A stretch of 33,078 nucleotides of DNA, from the NCBI GenBank assembly GCA_003049485.1, contig PYST01000394.1, positions 1 through 33,078 of the forward strand. The letters run 5' to 3'. Below the pieces are notes generated by a model. That model had not been told where the DNA came from. It was given only the letters and a program-made list of their open reading frames with translations, and searched no databases. This DNA comes from Ophioceras dolichostomum. Lineage: Eukaryota > Ascomycota > Sordariomycetes > Magnaporthales > Ophioceraceae. The position numbers and the translations under genes are program-made. This document shows, piece after piece, positions 11,395 to 22,155 of this stretch; within the stretch, counting starts at the first letter, position 1; every line of letters begins with the position of its first letter.

Positions 11395-11571
11395 ATAGTA
11401 TGAGAATGAGAATGTCGGTGGCACCATCCGCTCAATAATGAATAGGTAGACTGGAAGTCAAGTCGGTGGTCTCTGCAGCCGCCACACCGTCTTTCCTTTT
11501 CACCCCCAAGCCCGTTCCGTTCGTCCACTCCTCAGGTCCGTCGAGACCATCCTCCCCGCATCATGCCCGTC

Positions 11572-12033
11572 TCACGCCTTGCCCGGAGGCGGCCCAGCAG
11601 GAGGTGCATACACGGGCTCACCACCCGAGTTCGACACGTGCGCGTTCGGAGGCGGCGACACGCCCTGGTCCTGGCCGGTAGCGTAGTAGCCGTCGCGCTG
11701 GTTGAAGGGCGTGCCGGTGTTCTGGTTCTCCATCGGATACGCCGGTCCCGCGCCGGGGTACTGCGGCGGCGGCGCCTGGTAGTACGCACCCGAAGGGTTG
11801 GCCGTGTACTTTGGCGGCCCGCCCATCCATCCGGTGCCGTACATGGGCGTGGTGCCTGCCCTCCTCCGGCGCCGAGCGCTAATGCAGCCGAGCAGCAGCA
11901 GGACGGCGATGATGACGAGGATGATAACGCCCGTCAACACCCAACGGCCCCACCAGTACCATGCCGAATAGGAGACGCAGCCACCCTGCGAGGAGGAATA
12001 GTATGTGCCGCTGGGGCAGTAGATGATAGCCAT
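11572..12033 (-). CDS. RCR-family protein (chitin synthesis regulation / Congo red resistance type)
   Basis: Single exon, 153 residues. A short N-terminus with two Cys (CPSGTYYSSSQGGC, residues 6-19) leads to one transmembrane helix (about 31-51). An Arg cluster (RRRRR, 54-58) then fixes the positive-inside topology, and the tail is P/Y/G-rich and begins MYGTGWM (64-70). Two PPxY motifs, PPKY (73-76) and PPQY (89-92), are visible. In yeast, Rcr1 binds the ubiquitin ligase Rsp5 through PY motifs and lowers cell-wall chitin, and Rcr2 acts on endosome-vacuole cargo sorting; transfer of that role here is inference. The frame runs upstream of the chosen ATG but without another ATG in a conserved context, and family members start with this M-A-I-I-Y-C type sequence. 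The leader upstream is CT-rich. Confidence 0.87.
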   Translation of the reverse strand: MAIIYCPSGTYYSSSQGGCVSYSAWYWWGRWVLTGVIILVIIAVLLLLGCISARRRRRAGTTPMYGTGWMGGPPKYTANPSGAYYQAPPPQYPGAGPAYPMENQNTGTPFNQRDGYYATGQDQGVSPPPNAHVSNSGGEPVYAPPAGPPPGKA

Positions 12034-14403
12034 CGTGAGCTGGGGTTTTTCTCTCCTTCTCTCACACACTCTCTCTCCCTCGTTTCTAACCCGGTGTCTT
12101 GGCGTTGATGTCGCCCTCGGATTTCTCCACTCAAACCGAGTTCGCTCGGACAGCGGCGGCCACGCTGGTAAAGTACTTCGTCGTGGTCGTTCTTTGCTGT
12201 TAGAGGATTTTCGCAATCGGCGCGGGACAGTAGCTCCTTTGGCCGATTAATCGATTGCTCTTTTCCTTTATTGGCAGAAGATTGGATGGGATGTATGCGC
12301 AATGGCGTCGGTTCTGATGTGGTGGAAAGTGGTGGAAAACACAAAACAGAATTGGTAGGGGTGGTGGTTGGGGCGCTTTGGTATAAATGCACGGAAGCAG
12401 AAACCACGCCAAGCAAGGTCCAGTGGGCTGGGCAGGTCTTGGCCGGGGGTGGAACTTCTTTGAACAACGCGCCGCAGTGGCTTGCTTTCTTGCCAGACAA
12501 TGAATGCGCCCGCCAAGTAAGGTATTCTGTAATCAGAATGCAAAAGGTTATATGATTGGCAAAATACGAGCGAGACGAGAGAGCGTAAGTGAGTGGGCGG
12601 ATGTCTGGGCGTTGGGTGGGTTGGTGGTGGGTTGTGATTTTTTTGAGTTTGATGCTGCGTGACGACGAAGACATGTGTCCAGCTTTGGAATCAGTGAGAA
12701 TGCTCAGCCACACGGCAATGTCTCCCGCGCAGCCATTCAAGACCTGCCGGTCTCTGCTGATTCCATCTCGTCACCCGACATTCTCCTGTTCTGCTCACTT
12801 CCCCTCACATGGGTTACGTATGCCATTGATAATCGACGACACAACCATCGAGAACAAAGAGGCCGGAAAACCGATGTTGCTTCCCCAGACCGTTGCAACG
12901 AATTGCCTCTCAACGCCGTGCGGCATTCGGGTTTCGCCTCGGGAGGCCTGCTGTGCTTCGCCATGGAGCTGCTGCCCTCCCACGTTTCCAGTCTCGGGTT
13001 CCAGACCTTCCGTGTTGGGCCAGCCATGGCCATGACGGGACGATCTTCTATCCAACTTCATAGCACCTAAAGTTCGTCTAAGGTTCCTCGAATTGTCCAT
13101 TCTTGCGTGTGCAGATTTTAGTGTTGGTACAACTTGCTCACTTGTTTTCCTCCGCCCATCCCGCACATATCGCCATCTGCAACTGAGTCCCTTATAAGTG
13201 CCTCCTAGGTCAGCTACAGGCAGAAGCTTTGGTGCACAGCTAAGCAAGGGAGCGGCACATAAGAGTCCACGTTCCGCACATCGGTGCAGTTGCATGCACG
13301 AACACGTCAAACATCTCTGCTCTCTTGCTCTCCGTTCACCTAGCTGTCCCCATTTACACACTTCACCCCCTGTCACGACTGTGCCTTGATGCAACAACAA
13401 TACTAGGTGCCTCGACTGCTACAAGAAACCCGCATCGCTCCCGATGACGATGAAACTCCCTGATTACGGGAGGCAAGTATTTTTACGCCCAATCATGGGA
13501 CCGTGCTAGGTGGGATCTTGATGCAAGGTTCGACAGATTAACCGCGAGCTGTCCTGGTTTGTGAGTTTGTGAGTTGGCCAAACGCCTGCTTGTTCCACAG
13601 GGTTTCCAGTGTTGTTTTGGTGTTAGTCCCCCTTCCAGAATAAGATAGAGGCACTTGATCCCAGCACTCTACTATTGGTAAATGAAACTGCATTTCATCA
13701 CTGCTACCTAGCTGTCATGGACGTCGTAATTCGAACCTAAACCCCATGCTCGGATCTCATCCCGTTCCCAATCTCCCGAAATGGAGCTGCGTTGTTTAGA
13801 CCCAGTGCGCCATTCCATTCACATATTCCCATGCTCCTACTCCCTTTCTCTACATGCTACATTCCATCCGGCGTCGGTGACGGGCGGCCTCTTCCCCACA
13901 ATAGCACTTATCCACCCGTGACTCCATCAATCCCACCGTTCAAGATGCGAGGTGATATGTTGCCAGAGGAGGCGAAGAGAGAAAGAGAAAAGGGGTAACG
14001 CAAAGGTAGGTTCCGGACTCTGAGAGCATGCTCACACTGTTCCTAGATCCTCGACCGGTTGAGCTCGCGCGAAGAGAGATATATATTACGGTCGTTGCCG
14101 GCCACTCGTTATATCGTCTTATTTTCCGATAGGGCGTCGTTGTTGTCGTCAGAAAGATGAAGATCCAAAGTCCTTAGAAAAAACAAAGAGGAAAAAAATG
14201 AGAACGACAAAAAGCAAAGGAGCAATAACAAGGAGGAGGGGGGAGACATTCAGCGTGGCGCTTGGACTGTGGTGCCTTGCAGAACGCCGTACTCGTGATC
14301 AAGCGGCCTTCGGTTTTGGCCGAGCCTGCCTGCTAAGGAGTAAACACATCAGCCTCGCATCCGAGCGACTTTGGCCGCAGAGTTCGGTCACGGCCGGATT
14401 CCG
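12034..14403. other. 2.4-kb spacer between the RCR and ARL8 genes
   Basis: Holds the RCR promoter and leader (a CT/CA-rich tract at about 12051-12082) and the ARL8 3' UTR (an AT-rich patch at about 14077-14130). Several open frames of up to 200 codons (for example 12795-13400 minus) show no recognisable domain or codon bias. Nothing else is supported. Confidence 0.4.
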
Positions 14404-15395
14404 TCATTGCGAAGGTTCCGGAGGGGCTGTGCGGTTATTGGCATACTTCATGAGCCACTGGATGACGGCATCCAGGTTCGTCTCCTCTTTCGCGCTGATT
14501 CCATAGCAGGACACCTCTCGCGTGTTGATACCCTTGAGATCCAGAGCGTCGATCAGCTCGTCCACCGTCAGCTTGTCGTCGAGGTCCGACTTGTTTCCCA
14601 GCACAAGGAGGGGGATGCCCCTGATCGACGCCTGGCTCGTCAACATGTGGAGCTCCTCCTTGGCTATGGGGATTTGCTCGTAGTCGGCTATGTCGACAAT
14701 GTAGAGGATGCAGGTGACGCCTCGGCAATACCTCTCCCACATCTGTCGAAACCGTGGCTGGCCGCCGATATCCCAGCACTTCATTGTGACATGTCCTCGT
14801 GTCACTTTCTTCATATTAAAACCGACCGTGGGAATCGTGCTGAAGAGTCGTCCAGGTCAGTCATCCGAACCATCGACAGGGCTGATAAAGGCCGGGATAG
14901 CCACAGGTGGTCGCCCATGCTAGGCTAGAGAGTTGGGCACGGTGGCCATGTCCCCTGCGGTGTGGTGAGGCGTAGCTTACTCAAGTGTGAATTCCCCTCC
15001 CTGAACGGGTCGAGTTAGTGGTCGTTGTCTTGAGACAGAAGTCAAGCAAAGGGGCATGTAAGAGGGAGATTAGAAATAGGACTGAGGGGACTGCTCACCG
15101 ACAGCACTCGTAGCAATGATGTTTTCCCGGCATTCTGAAGACCTATCATTGTCACATCCATCTCGGTTGCCCTGTTGCCACGAGAATCGTAAGCAGGAGG
15201 TCATTCGTCAACGTTCCAGGTGACATGAGAGGGCGGCAAGGGAGGGTCTGGACAAGGCGACGAGGCTCTGGGAAATTATAGAGTCCATGGGTCTCCCAGT
15301 TGCGAATACGGCGGAGGTAACCAAAATCGAAGGACATGTACGCACCAAAATGTCCTGAGCAACCAGTCGTACATCTTCTTGATTATTACAGCCAT
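14404..15395 (-). CDS. ARL8-type ADP-ribosylation-factor-like small GTPase
   Basis: Complement of join 14404-14839, 14981-15000, 15099-15171 and 15346-15395, 192 residues. The P-loop GLQNAGKT is at 27-34. Switch I IPTVGFN (50-56) is followed by WDIGGQPRFR (70-79), NKSD (130-133) and SAK (163-165), and the ARL8 signature MWERYCRG is at 81-88. The N-terminal amphipathic helix (MAVIIKKMYDWLLRTFW) starts Met-Ala rather than Met-Gly. This matches ARL8, which uses an acetylated N-terminus instead of myristoylation. ARL8 recruits effectors to lysosomes in animals; in filamentous fungi a vacuole or late endosome role is inferred. The third exon is only 20 nt (residues 42-48, split codon for Asp48), flanked by clean CAG and GTAAG. 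The start was chosen because its length to Trp17 equals that of human ARL8. Confidence 0.92.
14981..15000 (-). other. 20-nt microexon of the ARL8 gene
   Basis: It encodes GGEFTL plus two bases of the Asp48 codon. It is bounded by CAG at 15001-15003 (minus-strand reading) and GTAAG from 14980. Skipping would remove 20 nt, shift the frame and lose switch I, so splicing of this exon is an on/off control point for a functional GTPase. Confidence 0.88.
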
Positions 15396-16268
15396 GATGG
15401 CTGGAAGTCTCTGGGAAAACACCTTGACGATGGAAGTGGTTTGCTGATGCAGAGTGGCCTGGTCGGCTTTCAGGGGCCTGCGCACCGCGTCTCCCGCTTA
15501 GGCTCACTCGCCGAGACAGCGCAGAGCAGCGGAAATTCTGGTGACGGCGGTACGGCCCCGTAGAGGAAATACGTTCAACGGTGCAGTAGTTGCGACGGAC
15601 CAAGACACAGGCGTGTGGGGTGAAGAGGCGAGGATGCGTGTTGGTGGTAGTGCTCCAGTGGGATGGGGATGGGTCGTAGGGTTGTTCTCAGCAGCAAGGT
15701 TGAGAGCGAGATATTGGGCAGTTGAAAGCGCAAGGCTCTCGCCTAGTAATGCTGGCCAAAGGGAAACTCCTCAATGCTGGCCCATCCCAGAGTGAGGCTT
15801 CATCTGTTGGAGGAGTCGCAGAGGAGTGGCCGGATCCAGGGTCTCATTCGTTTGCCGCGATCGCCGGTGCGTGAGGCGGCGGGGACGTGGATAAGTGACG
15901 CGAGTTTAGACAAGCAGGTGACCGACCGTAAGTTGAGTAACAGCCCGGCAGCCGGAAGGCGCACGGGCGGACCGAGACCGGGTGGAACAAACAGAAAATC
16001 AGGAATGCAACAAAGAGGGGACCGCGTATGCAAACCGGCAATATGCGCCTTAGCGACGGGGAATGAAACCGAAGCCAGATGGGAGACAATCTGAAGAAGA
16101 AAAAAAACCCTCAGTGGTGCCGGGAAGGTGGTGGTGATGGAGGTGAGAAGACAGGCAATGGGAGCGCTTTACAGGGAGCTAGCGGACGAGGAGGCCGGAT
16201 GACAGCAACAGATGCCTTGTGACTAGTGTTTGCGGGATAGGCTGCAGGATCTCTCGACTCGACCCACG

Positions 16269-16442
16269 ATGAGCGAAGAAGAGCAGCCTGCTTCTGTCGC
16301 TGGTCGAACCCCGACGCAAGGCCAGATCGGCTGGGGACTGGCGGCTTTAAGCTTTAATACTTTCTTGTCTCTGTACACCTTGCTCGGACTGGCCTGGCGG
16401 GAGCGGGAGCGGGCTGCGAGTTTCGGTGGACGATTCAGATAG
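16269..16442 (+). CDS. Candidate 57-residue single-pass membrane microprotein, unrecognised
   Basis: The ATG opens a 57-codon frame ending TAG. The N-terminus is acidic (MSEEEQ), a mostly apolar stretch runs from about residue 22 to 43 (it includes LAALSFNTF and LYTLLGLAW), and the C-terminus is Arg-rich (RERERA, GGRFR). This charge layout suits a small tail-in membrane protein. It sits alone in the ARL8/Pol I spacer, with no intron and no family I recognise. It may be a chance frame: a minus-strand frame of 89 codons overlaps it. Confidence 0.18.
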   Translation: MSEEEQPASVAGRTPTQGQIGWGLAALSFNTFLSLYTLLGLAWRERERAASFGGRFR

Positions 16443-18029
16443 TCCTTCTGGGGAAGCGACATGCAGAAGCCGGCCGGGAGGGAAGACCACAAACAAACAG
16501 AGATCAGGGTTGCGAAAGCGATCGGGGAGAAAAGGAGCGCGGGGTCAAAAGGCCCACGACAAGGCGGCCAATGGCGGCAAGCAAATTAAAACAGGCCCCG
16601 AGAAGTGGTATCAACGGGGTATCGACAGGACAGAACGAATCGGACGGGTCCTTGGTTCAACAAGACGAAGAACATGCAACAGTTGCAGAGTCGCGGTGGA
16701 GAGTGGAGAGGCAAGGAGAAAGACGGTTGCATTTGGCGTGTTCACGGGTTTTTTTGGGGGTCGTTTTGGAGAAGCTCAACTACTGCCTGACCTCCCTGAC
16801 CTACCCGACCTGTACACTTTCGTGGCGGCACCGGTACCGGCAGCAGGCCAGGCGGCAGCATGTGGTCTGCACGCGACTACCAGGACACCCACCAGGATGA
16901 GGGCACCAGGACGAGGGGACGATGGAGATGTTGGGTCATGAATGGTTCCCGCTACCACTACTACAGCTCAGCGTACGGAAGATCAAGTCGCAGGATTGGA
17001 CTGCAATGGGGTTCTTTGCCGCATGCATCAACGCCATGCTGGAGCTTCAACACAGGTAGCCTACACTCAATAACTTGCATGCCCACCACCAGCTCTCCCA
17101 CCTGAGCTGCTGGGGGTGCTGGGCACCTGGGCCTGCCTCATGGGGCAATGAGAGGATGGCATTTTGGAGAAATTAAGGTACGACCTACCTTAGCCTCTAT
17201 GCAGGCGGTCGCCGTGGTACACAGCTTGTGCAAACTCGAGCTGTGGTTGGCCGACGGCGTGGCCTCGACCCCGGCGGTCTCATGGATGATGGCGCTCCCA
17301 CAACGAGTGGACGTGCAGGTGCGCCTGGCGTCGTGGAGGCCAGAAATCGAGGCCAGCCAGGTAGGTCCGGAGGCGGCGGCGACCTGAGGAAAACAAATAC
17401 CTCGCGGCCGCTATTACGGCTCCATCGCGAGTTTTGCGCCCCCATATCCTGTATTGTTTGTTTGTTGTGGTCGGCTGTTTGTGTTTATCGTCGTCGGGTT
17501 GTGGGTGCCTCTGGTCAAGGAAGCCTTGATGAAACGGGCCATATGCACCCATGTTATCAGCACAAATTCCTTATGTACGTGCAACCACCAAATCCACTTG
17601 ACAGCCGCAGTCGAGAAAGCTCCAAAAGGCACCTTTCTCAGTTTCGACATCCTGGCGAGTGGTGCTGCCGCCTGGCTTGCCCTAGCGTGCTTAGATGGTG
17701 TCTGGGCTTGTGTGAGTGAGGGGATGCTGGGTATGCGCAACCCCTCATCGATGACGAGCCATGAATTTCGCAAGACCCCTGCCGGAACAGGGAAGGTTCT
17801 TCAAATTTCCTCCATCCCATGCTGGCAGACTGCATTCAGCTGAGGTCTACAGCGGCACTATCCAGTTATCATACAGACCTTAGAAACGTTAGGAAAGTCA
17901 AGGCGAACGGCAGGACCTTATATTCTGGACCGGGAGATGCACCTCTCCAAGAATAAACCACCTCCCGCCGCACGCCTCAAAACTGACTGGTCAATAATTG
18001 ACGAGCCGGGAAACGGGGCCCCGCCTCGC

Positions 18030-18076
18030 TGATAAGGCTCGTCATGTGACTCTTATCGTTATCGTATCTGCTATCG
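18030..18076. promoter_or_regulatory. Cluster of four HGATAR sites (GATA-factor type)
   Basis: TGATAA on the plus strand at 18030-18035. On the minus strand, CGATAA at 18053-18058 and 18059-18064, and CGATAG at 18071-18076. All fit HGATAR, the consensus for fungal GATA regulators such as AreA/NIT2. The cluster lies about 240-290 bases upstream of the Pol I subunit start codon. Binding is inferred only. Confidence 0.3.
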
Positions 18077-18208
18077 GCAGCTTTTTTTTTCGACATCCCG
18101 CCGAGGTGGTTTCGTGATGTAGGCAAGGGTATCTAGACATCGGTTCGAAACCAAGAGCTTGAAGTGAAATCGCTCCACGACGCATTGTGATCGGTGCGGC
18201 CCTCTCCA

Positions 18209-18241
18209 ATGCATTACAATCTCTCACGAGCTCGAGGATAG
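18209..18241 (+). promoter_or_regulatory. Short upstream open reading frame before the Pol I subunit gene
   Basis: ATG at 18209 opens a 10-codon frame that ends with TAG 78 bases before the main ATG. If the transcript starts upstream of it, it could reduce or tune translation. The transcription start is not visible, so this is a possibility only. Confidence 0.3.
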
Positions 18242-18318
18242 CAGGCAAAAGCCACCTTGCTACCATTGCCACCCCTAGCTCGAAAACAAACTCGATCGAC
18301 CCCGTGAGCCATCCGAAG

Positions 18319-21300
18319 ATGGCACCCTCTCCCACCAACACAGAGTGGGATCACGAGTACAACACGCTTCGCCGTGAAAACCTCTTCCGCAACCCTCCAA
18401 CCGACCACACGGCATATCCCGCTCTCCAAATCGCAGTCAACCCCCACATCGAGTCGTTCAATGCGATTTTCGGAGATGGTGACCGACCCGGTCTCATCGA
18501 CCATGCCATCGCGGACATTGGCACCAAGGTCTTCCTGGACGGTGAAGCGGGAGCGCCTCTGTCCGGGAGGAATAGACTGAGCGTGAGGTATAAGAGCGTT
18601 AGTCTGCAGAGATCCTTGGTGCCAACGACGAACAAGTGGGCCAAGACCCGCGAGATATTCCCAGCAGAATGCAGAGAGCGCCATGTCACATACAGGGGTA
18701 AGCTCTCGGCGACTCTGGAATATCGGATCAACGATGAGGAGCCCAAGGAGTTCAGTCGCGAGGTCGGGCTGATGCCAATCATGGTCAAGGTACGTCCAGC
18801 AAGTGAGGAATGAGCGAAAGATCAACTGTCCAAGTTTCTGGGATTCTCACATCATCTCCGGTTTCAGTCAAACAAATGCCACTTAGAGGGTAACTCGCCT
18901 GCGTTGCTAGTGAAGCGGAAGGAAGAGACAGAGGAACTCGGCGGGTACTTCATCGTAAACGGCAACGAGAAAATCATCCGGCTTCTCTTGATGAACCGGC
19001 GGAATTTCCCTTTGGCGATCAACCGGCCCAGCTTCACGAACAGGGGTCCAGCATATACTCCGTACGGCATCATCATGCGATGTATAAGACCGGATGAAAC
19101 CTCGCAGACGAACGTCCTCCATTACCTCGACGACGGCAACATCACGTTTAGGTTCTCGTGGAGGAAAAACGAGTATCTCGTGCCCGCCATGATGATCCTC
19201 AAGGCGCTCGTGGAGACAAATGATAGGGAAATCTTTGAGGGCCTTTGCGGACCTCCCGGCTCCAAGGGGGTGGAGAACTCTTTCCTGACGGATCGCGTAG
19301 AGCTGCTGCTGCGGACGTACAAGTCGTACCGCCTCTACAGCAAGACCCAAACCCGCGCATATCTGGGCGAGAAATTCCGAATTGTGCTCGGCGTGCCAGA
19401 TACGATGTCGCATTACGAGGTCGGGACTGAGTTTCTGCGCAGGATCGTGCTGGTCCACCTCGGCAGTGTTGACGTGACCGACGCTCAGGATGCCGACAAG
19501 TTCCGGATGGTGCTTCTCATGATGAGGAAACTGTACGCTCTGGTTGCGGGCGAGTGCGCGGTGGACAACCCCGATGCTGTGCAGAACCAGGAGATCCTCC
19601 TCGGTGGCTTCCTCTACGGAATGATCCTCAAGGAGAGGCTCGAGGAGCTCTTGCAGGTCAACCTTCGTGCCGCCCTCCGTGACTACCATCGGAGGTCTCC
19701 GGCCAACAACTTCTTGTCTGCCGCGTTCAACAAGGATTTCCCCATCGCACTTTTCAGGAAAACGAGCGAGAACATTGGCAACAGTCTCGAATACTTCCTA
19801 TCCACCGGCAACCTCGTGAGCCCGTCCGGTTTGGATCTTCAGCAGACGTCAGGCTTTGTCGTCGTCGCTGAAAAGCTCAACTTTCTGCGCTTCATCAGCC
19901 ACTTCCGCATGGTTCACCGCGGCAGCTTCTTCGCCCAGCTCAAGACGACGACAGTGCGGAAGCTTCTACCTGAGTCTTGGGGATTCTTGTGTCCCGTCCA
20001 CACCCCCGACGGATCACCCTGTGGCCTCCTGAACCACCTTGCCCACAAGTGCAAGATCATGACCGATTCGGTTGACGCCTCGGCTGTGCCGCAGCTCGCG
20101 GCAGAGCTAGGCGTCGTGGACATGTCGTCTGCAGCTACAGATGAGAGCGTTGTTGTCATGCTGGATGGTAGGATTCTGGGGTGGTGCACGCCCAAGCAGT
20201 CTCGCAGGATCGCGGACACGCTACGGTTCTGGAAGGTCGAGGGCAGCCACGGGGTGCCGGTCCACTTAGAAATAGGACATGTACCTCCGTCGAATGGCGG
20301 CACATATCCGGGCATATACATGGCTTCGCAGGCCGCCAGGATGGTCCGCCCCGTGAAATACCTGCCCCTCGAGAAGGAGGACTTTGTGGGCACCCATGAG
20401 CAGCCGTACATGTCTATTGCCTGCACCGAGCCCGAGATTGTTTCGGGCGAATCCACACACGTCGAATTCGACCCCACGAACATCCTGTCTATCCTCGCCA
20501 ACATGACGCCATTCTCCGACTTCAACCAGTCTCCCCGAAACATGTACCAGTGCCAGATGGGCAAGCAGACGATGGGCACACCAGGGGCTGCCATCTCTCG
20601 CCGAACCGACAACAAGATGTACCGTCTGCAGTCGGGGCAGACGCCCATCGTCCGGGCACCGCTGCACAACGATTACGGATTCGACAACTTCCCCAACGGC
20701 ACAAATGCTGTCGTGGCCGTCATTTCGTACACCGGTTACGACATGGACGATGCTATGATCCTCAACAAGTCAGCCCACGAGCGAGGATTCGGCCACGGCA
20801 CCGTTTACAAGACCAAGAAGATCACTCTCAAGGACGACTCGAGGACACGGTCGGTCAAGCATGTGACGAAGATGTTCGGCTTCGCACCCGGCTCCACCGT
20901 GCGTGGCTGGCAACGCGAGCTCCTCGACGAGGACGGCCTGCCGTGGATCGGACGTGAGGTTAAGGAGGGCGATATTATCGCGGCCTGGCACACGGTGTCC
21001 ATGGACTACAGCGACCAGCTGGTCAACCGCGACGGCCAGACACATTTCGAGAAGTACAAGGACTCAGAGACTGCTTTCGTCGAGGAGGTGCGGCTCGTGG
21101 GCAGCGAGAACGGCAACGAGCCGCTGCAGACGGTGTCGATCAAGCTGCGCATCCCCCGCTCTCCCGTCATCGGCGACAAGTTCTCATCGCGCCACGGGCA
21201 GAAGGGAGTGGCATCGCAGAAGTGGCCCATGGTCGACATGCCTTTCTCCGAGTCCGGCATACAACCGGACGTCATCATCAACCCGCACGCCTTCCCGTCG

Positions 21301-22155
21301 CGCATGACCATCGGCATGTTCGTCGAGTCGCTGGCCGGCAAGTCCGGCGCGCTGCACGGGCTGGCGCAGGACTCGACGCCGTTCAGGTTCGACGAGGACA
21401 ACACGGCCGCCGACTACTTCGGCCACCAGCTGCTCAAGGCCGGCTACAACTACCACGGCAACGAGCCGATGTACTCGGGCATCACGGGCCGCGAGCTGGC
21501 CGCCGACATCTACATCGGCGTCGTCTACTACCAGCGCCTGCGCCACATGGTGAACGACAAGTTCCAGGTGCGGACCACGGGGCCCGTCGTGCCGACCACG
21601 GGCCAGCCCATCAAGGGGCGCAAGCGGGGCGGCGGCATCCGTGTCGGGGAGATGGAGCGCGACGCGCTGCTCGCCCACGGCACGGCGTTCCTGCTGCAGG
21701 ACCGGCTGCTCAACTGCTCCGACTACTCGCGCTCGTGGATCTGCCGCACCTGCGGCTCTTTTCTGTCAGTCCAGCCGACGGTCTCGCCCTTCGCGGGCAA
21801 GCGGAAGGTCAACACGGTGCGGTGCCGCAGCTGCGCGACGAGGCTCGACGACCTCCTGGACGAAGAAGGGGGGGCCGAGAACCTGGCCACGCTGGACGGC
21901 GAGATCTGGGAGGACGGCCAGGGCACGCAGTGGATCGGGGGGGACAACACCACCGTCGTCGTCGTCCCGGGGGCGCTCAAGTTCCTAGACGTCGAGCTGG
22001 CGGCTATGGGCGTCAAGCTCAAGTACCGCGTCGACCCCAAGGACGCGCCGAGGAAGGGCCCCCTCGTCCAGGGATCCGTGTCTGGGTTTAAGGCGGCGGC
22101 GGCGAACGGCACCGCGAGGGCAGCGGCGCCGCCGCCACCAGCAAGGACGAACTAA
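18319..22155 (+). CDS. DNA-directed RNA polymerase I second-largest subunit (RPA135/RPA2-type)
   Basis: Join of 18319-18789 and 18868-22155, 1252 residues (yeast RPA135 has 1203). It forms the cleft side opposite the largest subunit in the enzyme that makes the 35S rRNA precursor in the nucleolus. The protein matches the family end to end: the protrusion start FRNPPTDHTAYP; GGYFIVNGNEKIIR; NRGPAYTPYGI; the fork region FFAQLKTTTVRKLLPESWG and LCPVHTPDGSPCGLLNH; GYDMDDAMILNKS; and the catalytic-side GDKFSSRHGQKG (from residue 926). The C-terminal zinc site is C1116-x2-C1119 with C1143-x2-C1146. A short Ala/Pro tail follows. The 78-nt intron (18790-18867) joins MVK to SNKCHL, which is contiguous in yeast. 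ATG 18319 was chosen for its AAGATGG context; the frame is open further upstream, but only from GTG. Identity is certain. Confidence 0.98.

Larger units (their letters stand above)
8330..11571. other. 3.2-kb spacer between the Pin2-like and RCR genes
   Basis: Upstream region of the Pin2-like gene and downstream region of the RCR gene. It contains CCTAGTAGGTAGGTAGGTAG at 8595-8614, a GGC run at about 10568-10585, an A-rich tract at about 11057-11072 and the 18-nt motif at 11377-11394. Short open frames exist on both strands but none resembles a known family. No tRNA, repeat pair or transposon end was seen. Confidence 0.4.
15396..18318. other. Divergent spacer between the ARL8 and RNA polymerase I genes
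   Basis: A 2.9-kb region holding two divergent promoters. It contains a candidate 57-codon membrane microprotein (16269-16442), a GATA-site cluster (18030-18076), a T-run at about 18082-18090 and a short upstream frame (18209-18241). Other open frames (for example 17454-17843) have no recognisable features. Confidence 0.4.

Noticed and set aside
12795..13400. 201-codon minus frame between the RCR and ARL8 genes
   Set aside because: Mixed composition without codon bias, no recognisable motif, and frames on the other strand are open over the same bases.
17454..17843. 129-codon plus frame with hydrophobic segments
   Set aside because: No family match and no consistent third-base bias; likely chance.
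18142..18152. GGTTCGAAACC, resembling a tRNA B box
   Set aside because: Flanking bases do not form the T stem or acceptor stem and no A box lies at the right distance upstream.
18187..18318. In-frame upstream extension of the Pol I subunit that looks like a targeting sequence
   Set aside because: It has no ATG (first codon GTG), the protein is nucleolar, and ATG 18319 has a good context and matches the family N-terminus.
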